Assembly: GCA_001801485.1 (NCBI GenBank)
Contig: MGXV01000040.1
Coordinates: 77,723 to 141,722, forward strand
Direction of reading: 5' to 3'
Length of the DNA: 64,000 nt
From: Gammaproteobacteria bacterium RIFCSPHIGHO2_12_FULL_37_14
GTDB taxonomy: Bacteria > Pseudomonadota > Gammaproteobacteria > DSM-16500
Below, piece by piece: positions 20,969 to 28,615 of this stretch. The notes below the pieces were generated by a model that was not told the origin of the DNA, made no database searches, and was given only the letters and a program-made list of their open reading frames with translations. Each line of letters starts with the position of its first letter. The first letter of the stretch is position 1. The position numbers and the translations under genes were made by a program.

Positions 20969-21947
20969 AGGGATTATCTCGTGATCCTAAATAAGCTTTT
21001 ACTAATATGGTGATGGCAGTTAATAAAAGTAGAATAGCAACAGCTTGATGGATGAGAGCAAGCCAAACGGGTCGTAACCAAACAATATTCAAAATGCCTA
21101 AAGTAATTTGTAATGCAATGAGAGCCAGTATAAAGGTGGCAATCGCACGAAAGCTGGGATAAGTAAATAAAGCAAATGCTAGCACACTCAAGTAAATGCC
21201 AGTTACCATCGCACCAAGACGATGTAGCATATGAATAGTAATTAAATCAGTATTGATATTATTCCAAGCTAATTTTGGCAACCATTCGCCATTGCAGTAA
21301 GGGAAATCAATACAAGCGAGACCTGCATAATGAGTGCTCACCCAACCACCCAAAAGAATTTGCACGAAAATAATAATAAGCGCTAGCCATAACCAAGGAA
21401 TGAGTGATGCACTAGTTGTTTTAGTAATGGCATGGGGGGATAAATGTCTGTCAAGATACATCCACCACAGCAAGCTGAGAATAGATAGGCCAATGAATAA
21501 GTGCGATAACACAATAATGGGTTTCAGTAGGGCAGTAACGGTTAGCATCCCAAGCAGCACTTGTACCGAAAGCAAGGCAATCAGGATTAAACTCATCATG
21601 ATTGATTTGCCATCTTTGGCTTTTTTTGCAAATAGAATAGAACCTGACAGAATTAATATGAGTATGCCTTCTGTGCCTGCTGCATAACGGTGAGTCATTT
21701 CGGTCCAAGCTTTTTTAATATCGATAGGCGATAGAGGGTAATGATTGATTGCCGTCTGTAATTGCGCTTGGGTATAGGGTGCAGTCAAAAAGCCATAACA
21801 GTGCGGCCAGTCAGGACAAGACAATCCGGCATTGGTTAATCGTGTATAGGCGCCTAGCAAGATCACTACGAATGCGCAAATAAAAGTAAGCAGCACCAAT
21901 TTGGTGTTGCGACGATATTTTGTTGATACGAACCAATATTGCGTCAA
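20949..21947 (-). CDS. ctaA: Heme A synthase
   Basis: Oxidises heme O to heme A. 332 residues with about eight membrane helices arranged as two four-helix halves (COX15/CtaA). Conserved histidines are visible in EMTHRYAAGTEG, LSHLFIGL and HMLHRLGAMVTG, and the loop Cys pair in NAGLSCPDWPHCYG and ACIDFPYCNG. The start appears to be TTG at 21947; no ATG or GTG is available near the expected N-terminus. The presence of ctaA and ctaB means the oxidase encoded in this window should use heme A. Confidence 0.95.
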   Translation of the reverse strand: MTQYWFVSTKYRRNTKLVLLTFICAFVVILLGAYTRLTNAGLSCPDWPHCYGFLTAPYTQAQLQTAINHYPLSPIDIKKAWTEMTHRYAAGTEGILILILSGSILFAKKAKDGKSIMMSLILIALLSVQVLLGMLTVTALLKPIIVLSHLFIGLSILSLLWWMYLDRHLSPHAITKTTSASLIPWLWLALIIIFVQILLGGWVSTHYAGLACIDFPYCNGEWLPKLAWNNINTDLITIHMLHRLGAMVTGIYLSVLAFALFTYPSFRAIATFILALIALQITLGILNIVWLRPVWLALIHQAVAILLLLTAITILVKAYLGSRDNPYDLRIT

Positions 21948-21957
21948 GTGGCGAATC

Positions 21958-22686
21958 CTATCTCCGATTTAAGGCGACCCATAATATCAACAAGGTGAGG
22001 GCTAAGGCAAACCATTGTAGTGCATATCCTCTATGTCGTTCAGGGCTCATGACTAACATTTTCCACTCGATTGGATATGCTGCAGGATGATGGGCGGTAA
22101 TCATTAGAATATAGGGATAAATTTCTTCGATTTTTCCTTCGGGGTTGCTAGCTAATTTAGCTATTGCTTTCAAATCAATGAATTCGATGCGTAAAGGCCA
22201 AGTCAGCGTAGTGGAATCATTGATTTTTCCAAATGCTACATAAGTTGGTGGTAGATTGAGCATTCCGGTCAAGGTAATGATGCCATTGATTTCCTTTATA
22301 GATGGTAGCTTTGTTCTGTCAGAATCCATGGGAATAAATCCACGATCTATTAAGATTGGTTGGGCTAGTCCTTGGGCATAGAATAAGGTGTAAACTTCGT
22401 AGCCTATTTGTCCATAAAATGTTTTATTATCTAGCAAAAAAGTTTGCTTATTGTCGAAAGTGCCTCTTAGTGAAGCCCGATAAAATCGCCAATCATTTGC
22501 TTTATTTAGATCGTGTGCAGTTAAGGGAGCGCGCTTGGTCTGTTCGGCATACGTTGCTAATAGTAATTCTTTTTGCTTGGCTCGTGATAACTGCCAAAGA
22601 CCTAAGCTGGTAAACAAAGCAAAAAATAACAGCGCTAAAAATGTTAATTTCCAATTTTTAATTCGGATAGTCATTTTTTGATGCAT
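21958..22686 (-). CDS. surf1: SURF1-family oxidase assembly factor
   Basis: A 242-residue protein with one membrane helix at each end (about residues 12-30 and 222-238) and a periplasmic middle domain, the SURF1 layout. Conserved features are FTSLGLWQLSRAKQKE near the N-terminus, the LLDNKTFYGQIGYEVYT segment and the C-terminal RHRGYALQWFALALTLLILW. It helps insert heme A into oxidase subunit I. ATG 22686 lies very close to its GGGAGA ribosome site; an ATG four codons downstream is an alternative. First gene of the minus-strand assembly group. Confidence 0.93.
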   Translation of the reverse strand: MHQKMTIRIKNWKLTFLALLFFALFTSLGLWQLSRAKQKELLLATYAEQTKRAPLTAHDLNKANDWRFYRASLRGTFDNKQTFLLDNKTFYGQIGYEVYTLFYAQGLAQPILIDRGFIPMDSDRTKLPSIKEINGIITLTGMLNLPPTYVAFGKINDSTTLTWPLRIEFIDLKAIAKLASNPEGKIEEIYPYILMITAHHPAAYPIEWKMLVMSPERHRGYALQWFALALTLLILWVALNRR

Positions 22687-22791
22687 TTCTCCCTATATCG
22701 GCTTATACTTTGTACTTAATTGAATTGATTATCCGCGACTCACCTTGTTGAGCAGCATATAAACAATTGAGAACACAGATGAGTATTAAAG

Positions 22792-23007
22792 ATGACTTTA
22801 ATCATTAAAACAATAATCGTGTTATTTTTGATAGCTATTTTTTTCTTTCTTGGAAGTGCGCTGTATTTTTTGGTGAATGATAAAGGACGATCTGACCGTA
22901 CGGTGAAAGCTTTAACCTGGCGAATTGGCTTGTCACTGATTTTATTTATTCTTTTATTAATTGCTTTTGCATTTGGATGGATTTCCCCCCATCCTATTAC
23001 AGCATGA
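22792..23007 (+). CDS. Twin-transmembrane protein (DUF2909)
   Basis: A 71-residue protein made of two hydrophobic helices joined by a charged loop (NDKGRSDRTVKALTWRIG). This is the pattern of DUF2909, a small membrane protein that in many gammaproteobacteria lies between coxC and surf1 in the oxidase cluster. Here it is divergent from surf1, which supports the assignment, although coxC lies 21 kb away. A role in oxidase assembly is inferred from this conserved neighbourhood only. Confidence 0.8.
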   Translation: MTLIIKTIIVLFLIAIFFFLGSALYFLVNDKGRSDRTVKALTWRIGLSLILFILLLIAFAFGWISPHPITA

Positions 23008-23102
23008 GGAGAATCGCGATTCTTCTGTTTGAGCAATCCCATCGCGTAGAAGCTTGCGGCATGTTCTTGGCCGGGTAGTGGAACTGCTAATGAGGAGGTT
23101 AT

Positions 23103-23282
23103 ATGATGTTTCGTAATTTTGGTTCATTGTTGCTGGTTTTTTTAATTTTAATGCTAATATTTGGCACGAAACGAATACGTGATATTGGTAATGATTTAGC
23201 GATTGCCATTCGTAGTTTTCGTAAAGGATTACAAGAAGAACCTGAAGATAAGGAAGTAAATAAAGAAGGTAAGCCGCAATGA
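23103..23282 (+). CDS. tatA: Sec-independent translocase subunit TatA
   Basis: A 59-residue protein: one N-terminal membrane helix (residues 6-20), then the FGTKRIRDIGNDLAIAIRSFRKGL amphipathic helix and an acidic tail, the TatA layout with the family's Phe-Gly hinge. A strong GAGGAGG ribosome site precedes the two adjacent ATG codons; the first is used. Its TGA stop overlaps the tatB start by four bases (ATGA), so translation is coupled. TatA forms the protein-conducting element for folded twin-arginine substrates such as the Rieske protein encoded just downstream. Confidence 0.92.
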   Translation: MMFRNFGSLLLVFLILMLIFGTKRIRDIGNDLAIAIRSFRKGLQEEPEDKEVNKEGKPQ

Positions 23283-23470
23283 GTTTTAGCATTAGCGAAG
23301 TGATTGTTGTGTTATTGGTTGCTTTGCTAGTGATCAAGCCAGAACAACTCCCAGATGTAGCCTTCACCTTGGGTCGACTGGCGCAATCTGCTCGACGTAT
23401 GCTTGTTAAAGTTAAGCAAGAGGTAAATAGCTTTATAGAGCCGATTGAAAAATCTGATGAGCGAAAATAG
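23279..23470 (+). CDS. tatB: Sec-independent translocase subunit TatB (short)
   Basis: A 63-residue protein with a short N-terminal helix, then IKPEQLPDVAFTLGRLAQSARRMLVKVKQEV. The Glu in the helix region and the Pro-Glu-Gln-Leu-Pro motif distinguish TatB from TatA. It is much shorter than the E. coli protein (about 170 residues) and lacks the long acidic tail; shortened forms occur in reduced genomes. It overlaps tatA by four bases and tatC by fourteen. Confidence 0.88.
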   Translation: MSFSISEVIVVLLVALLVIKPEQLPDVAFTLGRLAQSARRMLVKVKQEVNSFIEPIEKSDERK

Positions 23471-24170
23471 TAATAGTATCCATTTCTTAGTTGAATTACG
23501 TACAAAATTAATTTATTCACTGATCTTGTTATTTAGCTTATTTACAATTTTAGTTTATTTTGCGAACGAACTTTATACTTTACTCGCTTTTCCACTATTA
23601 AAATTCTTACCCCAAGGCCATTTAATTGCGACACAAATTGTGTCGCCATTTTTTATTCCTTTTAAACTAGCCTTTTGGTTAGCAATATTGCTAGCAATGC
23701 CTTTTTTTCTTTATCAGCTGTGGACCTTTATCGCTCCAGCATTATATCGATATGAGCGTCGATTTGTATGGCCGCTATTATTATTGAGCACGAGTTTATT
23801 TTATGCGGGCATTGCTTTTGCTTATTTAGTGATTTTTCCTATTTTATTTCGCTTTTTATCGAATACGGTTCCACAAGGAGTAGTATTGAGTCCTGATATA
23901 GCAGAATATTTAGATTTTACTGTCCATTTGTTGTTGGTTTTTGGAATAATATTTGAAATTCCGATTGTGATGACAATATTAGTGTCAATGAATATTGTAT
24001 CTCGTACTCGATTTATTCTGATGCGACCCTATGCTATTGTGTGCGCATTTGTGATAGGGATGTTATTTGCGCCGCCTGATGTATTGTCGCAAATCATTTT
24101 GGCTATACCAATATGTTTGCTATATGAGGCAGGAATTATGTTATCCAATTTAGTAAACAAAAAAAGCTAG
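23457..24170 (+). CDS. tatC: Sec-independent translocase subunit TatC
   Basis: The 237-residue receptor for twin-arginine signal peptides, with six membrane helices. The N-terminal HFLVELRTKLIYSL element (usually HL.ELR.R) and the FxxYE-like segment APALYRYERRFVWPLL are present. The ATG at 23457 lies inside the end of tatB. The following petA product is a twin-arginine substrate. Confidence 0.96.
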   Translation: MSENSNSIHFLVELRTKLIYSLILLFSLFTILVYFANELYTLLAFPLLKFLPQGHLIATQIVSPFFIPFKLAFWLAILLAMPFFLYQLWTFIAPALYRYERRFVWPLLLLSTSLFYAGIAFAYLVIFPILFRFLSNTVPQGVVLSPDIAEYLDFTVHLLLVFGIIFEIPIVMTILVSMNIVSRTRFILMRPYAIVCAFVIGMLFAPPDVLSQIILAIPICLLYEAGIMLSNLVNKKS

Positions 24171-24244
24171 CCAAGGTTTGTTTGAATGATTAAACTAACG
24201 TGATTTTGGCGATGCGTAAAAGTATAAATATTTTTTGATAGGAT

Positions 24245-24264
24245 ATGGCCTGTCAATAGGCCAT
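24245..24264. promoter_or_regulatory. Hairpin in the petA leader
   Basis: Seven-base arms ATGGCCT and AGGCCAT separated by GTCAAT, located between tatC and petA. No T run follows on the plus strand, so it does not look like a terminator for tatC; it could be an RNA stability or regulatory element of the pet transcript. Confidence 0.35.
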
Positions 24265-24354
24265 CGTCAAAAAGCGTTATTCGATATCTTTTCTGCATTA
24301 TCGAATATTGTCGTCAATAAAAAATTCAGTTTTTGTAGCAAAAGGGTAGTTTCT

Positions 24355-24960
24355 GTGGCAGATGAAATAGATCAAAATCGGCGCTGTTTTTTGCGGCGTG
24401 CTACGACAGCAGTAGGGGGAATTGGGTTGGCAGCGGCTTCAGTGCCGTTTCTTTCTTATTGGATGCCAAGCGCTGACACAGAAGCTGCTGGTGCTCCCAT
24501 AAAAATTGATATTAGTTCTTTACAACCGCGACAACAATTGGCAGTCCCTTGGCGTAGTATGCCAATTTGGATAATTTATCGGGATCAGGGCATGTTGGAT
24601 GCACTGCCAAAATTGGATAGTACCTTGCGTGATCCATTAAGTGAACAAGATCAGCAACCGGCTTATTGCAAAAATATCAATCGTTCGATTAAACCACAAT
24701 TTTTCCTGACGATTGGTATTTGTACGCATCTTGGTTGTGTACCTACTTATCGGCCAGATGTAGCGAGTGTATCACCTGATTGGCTAGGTGGTTTTTATTG
24801 TCCATGCCATGGATCTAAATATGATTTATCAGGAAGAGTCTATCAAAACGTTCCTGCGCCATTAAATCTCAAAATTCCACGGCATATGTATGTCAGCGAG
24901 ACGGAAATTTTAGTCGGTCAAGATCAAGATGGCGTTCAAGGTGCAATATCCATCAGCTAA
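24355..24960 (+). CDS. petA: Ubiquinol-cytochrome c reductase iron-sulfur (Rieske) subunit
   Basis: The 201-residue 2Fe-2S subunit of the bc1 complex. A twin-arginine signal (NRRCFLRRATTAVGGIG) doubles as the membrane anchor. Cluster ligands are in CTHLGC (Cys123, His125) and CPCHGS (Cys149, His152), with the disulfide pair Cys128 and Cys151. I choose a GTG start at 24355, which has an AAAGGG ribosome site; the open frame reaches back to 24235 but that stretch has no family similarity. It is followed by petB after 42 bases. Tat export machinery is encoded immediately upstream. Confidence 0.95.
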   Translation: MADEIDQNRRCFLRRATTAVGGIGLAAASVPFLSYWMPSADTEAAGAPIKIDISSLQPRQQLAVPWRSMPIWIIYRDQGMLDALPKLDSTLRDPLSEQDQQPAYCKNINRSIKPQFFLTIGICTHLGCVPTYRPDVASVSPDWLGGFYCPCHGSKYDLSGRVYQNVPAPLNLKIPRHMYVSETEILVGQDQDGVQGAISIS

Positions 24961-25002
24961 ACGGTCAGCATGACGGCTGTATTGATGAAGTGAGAAATAA
25001 TA

Positions 25003-26235
25003 ATGACAGAAAAAGTGGCAAGTAAAAAAAATAGTTTGATGACATGGATAGATAAACGTTATCCCTTAACTGATTTTTGGGAAAAGCATTTAAGCAAATA
25101 TTATGCTCCGCGTAATTTTAATTTTTGGTATTTCTTCGGATCGTTTTCTTTGTTGGTTTTTGTCATGCAAATTGTCACGGGTATTTGGCTAGTCATGGAA
25201 TATACGCCAACCGGAGGCGAATCATTTGCATCTGTTCAACATATCATGCGAGAAGTTCGTTATGGTTGGTTGCTTCGATTTATGCACACGACTGGCGCAT
25301 CAGCATTTTTTGTTGTTGTCTATTTGCATATGTACCGCGGTTTGATTTATGGTTCCTATCAGAAACCGCGGGAATTAGTTTGGCTAATGGGCATGGTAAT
25401 TTATTTTGCTCTCTTGCTGGAAGCGTTTACAGGTTATGTTCTACCTTGGGGGCAAATGTCTTATTGGGGTGCGGCTGTGATTACCTCGTTTGCTAGTGCT
25501 ATCCCTTATTTAGGCGAGCAATTATTAATTTGGTTACGCGGCGATTTCAATGTATCGGGTGTTACCTTACATCGCTTTTTCTCTTTGCATATTATTGCTA
25601 TTCCATTCTTTTTAGCAGCTTTAATCTTTGTTCATCTGGTGGCATTACATCATGTTGGCTCAAATAATCCTGATGGCATTGAAATCAAAAATAAAAAAGA
25701 TAAAGATGGCGTTCCATTAGATGGAATCCCTTTTCATCCCTATTATACGGTCAAAGATTTAGTTGGAGTGGTCGTATTTTTATTTGTATTTAGTATAGTT
25801 GTATTTTTTGTACCGACGATGGGCGGATATTTTATTGAGCATGATAATTTTATACCGGCTAATCCTATGGTCACTCCTTTAGAAATTTCTCCTGTTTGGT
25901 ATATGACACCATTTTATGCCATGTTACGTGCTATTCCTAATAAGTTTATGGGATTAATTACGATGGGCGCTGCTGTGGCCATTATGTTTGTATTGCCTTG
26001 GTTAGATAGAAGTCGAGTGCGTTCTATTCGCTATAAAGGCAAGCTCTCAAAAATTGCTATCGTTATATTCGTCATTAGTTTTATTGGGTTGGGATATCTT
26101 GGCAGCGAACCGGTATCAACCGTGCGTACGATATTGGCGCGTATCTTTACGGTTGCTTATTTTGCTTTCTTTTTATTCATGCCGATTTATACTTTCATGG
26201 AAAAAACTAAACCTCTACCAGAGCGGGTTACGTAA
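25003..26235 (+). CDS. petB: Cytochrome b of the bc1 complex
   Basis: The 410-residue central membrane subunit oxidising ubiquinol. Eight helices expected. Heme ligands are the His pairs in the helix with RFMHTTGASAFFVVVYLHMYRG and in TLHRFFSLHIIAIPFFLAALIFVHLVALHHVGSN. The quinol-oxidation motif usually written PEWY appears as SPVWYMTPFYAML, that is, with Val in place of Glu, as seen in some proteobacteria. Stop and the petC start overlap by one base (TAATG). Confidence 0.97.
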   Translation: MTEKVASKKNSLMTWIDKRYPLTDFWEKHLSKYYAPRNFNFWYFFGSFSLLVFVMQIVTGIWLVMEYTPTGGESFASVQHIMREVRYGWLLRFMHTTGASAFFVVVYLHMYRGLIYGSYQKPRELVWLMGMVIYFALLLEAFTGYVLPWGQMSYWGAAVITSFASAIPYLGEQLLIWLRGDFNVSGVTLHRFFSLHIIAIPFFLAALIFVHLVALHHVGSNNPDGIEIKNKKDKDGVPLDGIPFHPYYTVKDLVGVVVFLFVFSIVVFFVPTMGGYFIEHDNFIPANPMVTPLEISPVWYMTPFYAMLRAIPNKFMGLITMGAAVAIMFVLPWLDRSRVRSIRYKGKLSKIAIVIFVISFIGLGYLGSEPVSTVRTILARIFTVAYFAFFLFMPIYTFMEKTKPLPERVT

Positions 26236-26939
26236 TGATGCGTTCTTTATTTTTAATGTTACTTCTTCTATTTTCATCTGCCACTTGGGCAGAAAATACG
26301 GCTAATAATTTAGTATTAGCAACCGCACCCATAGATCGCTCCGACATGGCATCCATTAAGCGTGGCGCGAAATTTTTTTCCTCAAATTGTATGGCATGTC
26401 ACACGCTGATTTACTTACGTTACGATAAAGTGGCTCAAGAAGCAGGCATCACGTTAGATAAAATGCCAATCAATGTGGCCAATTGGCCCTTTGGAATCAA
26501 ACCGCCTGATTTGTCTTTAGAGGTGAGTATTCGCGGAGTAGATTGGATTTATACTTATTTACATAGTTTTTATCAGGATGCTTCGCGTCCAACTGGAATG
26601 AATAATTTATTAGTACTGAATACTGCTATGTCGGGCATTCTTGCGCCTTATCAAGGTGACCAAGTGTTGGCAAAAAATAAAATTAGCGTAGGTATTTTGT
26701 ATAATGATACTAATTGGTACGATTTGCTTGTGCTGACTAAACAAGGAAGCATGACGCCAGAACAATTTGATGCAACAACGGCAGATCTTGTTAATTTCTT
26801 AGCATATGCAGCCGAACCGTTTTATGAAGAACAACACCATCTGGGTTGGTGGGTGCTTGGGTTTTTGTCGATTCTATTTGTCATGATGTATTTTTTGAAG
26901 CGCGAATATTGGAAGGATGTAAAGAAACATAAGGAATGA
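26235..26939 (+). CDS. petC: Cytochrome c1 of the bc1 complex
   Basis: 234 residues: a signal peptide ending near residue 19 (TWA-EN), the heme-binding CMACH at residues 52-56, the LRYDKVAQEAG segment after it, and a C-terminal membrane anchor at about residues 206-223 followed by a basic tail. Passes electrons from the Rieske centre to soluble or tethered cytochrome c; the c domains fused to CoxB in this window are plausible acceptors. Third gene of petABC; its start overlaps petB. Confidence 0.97.
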   Translation: MMRSLFLMLLLLFSSATWAENTANNLVLATAPIDRSDMASIKRGAKFFSSNCMACHTLIYLRYDKVAQEAGITLDKMPINVANWPFGIKPPDLSLEVSIRGVDWIYTYLHSFYQDASRPTGMNNLLVLNTAMSGILAPYQGDQVLAKNKISVGILYNDTNWYDLLVLTKQGSMTPEQFDATTADLVNFLAYAAEPFYEEQHHLGWWVLGFLSILFVMMYFLKREYWKDVKKHKE

Positions 26940-26940
26940 T

Positions 26941-27480
26941 AGTATCTTAAGGTTTATTCAATCTTATCGTCAAAAAACATGGTTACGTCATCTCATCTTA
27001 CTCAATAACGAGATTTTTTCTTGTTTTCTTCAGGCGGATTATCTACAAAATGAATATCTCTACGAAAGACGATTGCATATTCAAAAAAACAAATGCATGA
27101 AATTGGCAAGCAAATGTTGGGCTAGCAAGGGAACAAAAAAGAATTTATTCAATATCGGTGATGGGAAGCAAGCGTGTGATCTATTTGCCATTGTATTGGA
27201 CTATGCTCAATTACGCCACCGTGTTGGCGATCATACAGTTTTTGGTATATGTCATTTGGAGTTATTATCTATTCAGCAAGCTATCAACAAAATGATATCG
27301 GATTTAATTGCAGATAGTTTAACACCACCTCAGGATAATGTTTTGCTCGAGAAAATCGATCGTTTTGAAGAAATATACCAAAATGTTTTACGTGTTACTG
27401 CTCCCGATCCTTTGGTGTTTGTGTTATTTATAGATAGTTTGAAGATGTTTGGGGGGAATATGAAATATGTATCATTCTAG
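26941..27480 (+). pseudogene. 5'-truncated remnant of a FUSC-like membrane protein gene
   Basis: The frame ending at 27480 is open right back into petC, and the peptide directly after the petC stop already looks like protein: a basic amphipathic stretch with YERRLHIQKNKCMKLA, then DYAQLRHRVGDHTVFGICHLELL. This resembles the cytoplasmic C-terminal domain of aromatic-acid/FUSC-type efflux proteins. No membrane domain precedes it and no convincing start or ribosome site exists (first options TTG 27073 and ATG 27097). I therefore read it as the surviving 3' part of a gene whose 5' half was deleted next to petC. A short expressed protein from ATG 27097 cannot be excluded. Confidence 0.45.
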
Positions 27481-27563
27481 ATTCCAACGGCTATATCTAA
27501 GGTAATGGTCCCCGAACTTTTTTTATATTGCTTGATGGTAGGATTATTTAGAAAATTATTTCA

Positions 27564-28460
27564 ATGAGCATAAACTATTTAAGTTCTAATCTCATACGTC
27601 TGCTATGTAAGCTGAGTTTTTCTATTGTATTTGCCATTATAATTAATCATTATTTGCTCTTAACCAATCTTTATTGGGTATTATTACCGGCAATTTTAGT
27701 TAGTTTACCTACGCGCGGCTCACAGCTGAGAAAGGGATTTATTTTTCTCATTATTTTGCTTGCTATTGTTATTGCTGTTCAGTTTTTTGTTCCTATCTCA
27801 CTGCAGGATCGTGCAATTGATATTATGTTAGGAGTCACAATAGGAATATGGAGTCAATTTATATGGCCAATTAATTTAGCTAAGGAATTTCGTGCGGATA
27901 TCCTGCCTATTTTACAAGCGATGATTCATTATTTAGAAGCAATGATAACTGATTTTTCACACGATACTCATGCAAAAAATATTTTTGAAAAAAAAGTCAC
28001 TTTAGAAAAATTGCTGACCAAACGAAAAATATATCCAGAGTGGATTTTTAGTAGCGGTTTTAATCCTGGATTAAGAGCAGGATTCCGATTTTTTTTAATT
28101 CGCTTGGATCAAGTGATTGAATTGTTGTTGATATTGAATTATCAGCTTCATCGCCAACGAAAGCACGATATCGATCCGCCTGTGCTAGATTTTATCATTA
28201 AATCATTGCATATTAATGTCGAAATATTGCTTATGCTTGTCAAATATTTTAAACATAATCAGATAAACAATACGCAATCGGATTATGCCAGTGATATTGC
28301 CGCTTTAGAAAAATCGTTTTGGCAAATGCTGCCTGGAAATTTGGAGTTGCTCGACTTGGCGGAAGAGTTTCTTGTGCTTGCGGCGCTAATACGTAATGTG
28401 AAAGATACAAGAGGATGTTTATTAAAACTGGCGAATGCGTTGCCTGAACCTGAAGGTTAA
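27564..28460 (+). CDS. FUSC-like membrane protein
   Basis: A 298-residue protein with an N-terminal block of about four or five hydrophobic helices (residues 10-110), containing the LYWVLLPAILVSLPTRGSQLRKG segment typical of FUSC (fusaric acid resistance-like) proteins, and a helical cytoplasmic domain. Full-length FUSC pumps are about twice as long with two such blocks, so this is a half-sized form. The upstream fragment at 26941-27480 may derive from a relative, so the pair could be the decayed product of a tandem arrangement. Substrate unknown. Confidence 0.6.
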   Translation: MSINYLSSNLIRLLCKLSFSIVFAIIINHYLLLTNLYWVLLPAILVSLPTRGSQLRKGFIFLIILLAIVIAVQFFVPISLQDRAIDIMLGVTIGIWSQFIWPINLAKEFRADILPILQAMIHYLEAMITDFSHDTHAKNIFEKKVTLEKLLTKRKIYPEWIFSSGFNPGLRAGFRFFLIRLDQVIELLLILNYQLHRQRKHDIDPPVLDFIIKSLHINVEILLMLVKYFKHNQINNTQSDYASDIAALEKSFWQMLPGNLELLDLAEEFLVLAALIRNVKDTRGCLLKLANALPEPEG

Positions 28461-28615
28461 ACATCTTTATTCGAAACCATATCAAGCAGTCCTGCTCCGT
28501 CATCGGCCCATAATAATTTTTTGCATTGTTAATGTTTCATTAATCATTTGCAGCTTACAATACCCCAGTTGATTTTAAAAATGCATGATTTAACAAATAA
28601 ATAAGGCAAAAATTT

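Noticed and set aside
27073..27480. Intact small gene starting at TTG 27073
   Set aside because: Protein-like sequence extends upstream of that codon to the petC stop and no ribosome site precedes it, so truncation fits better.
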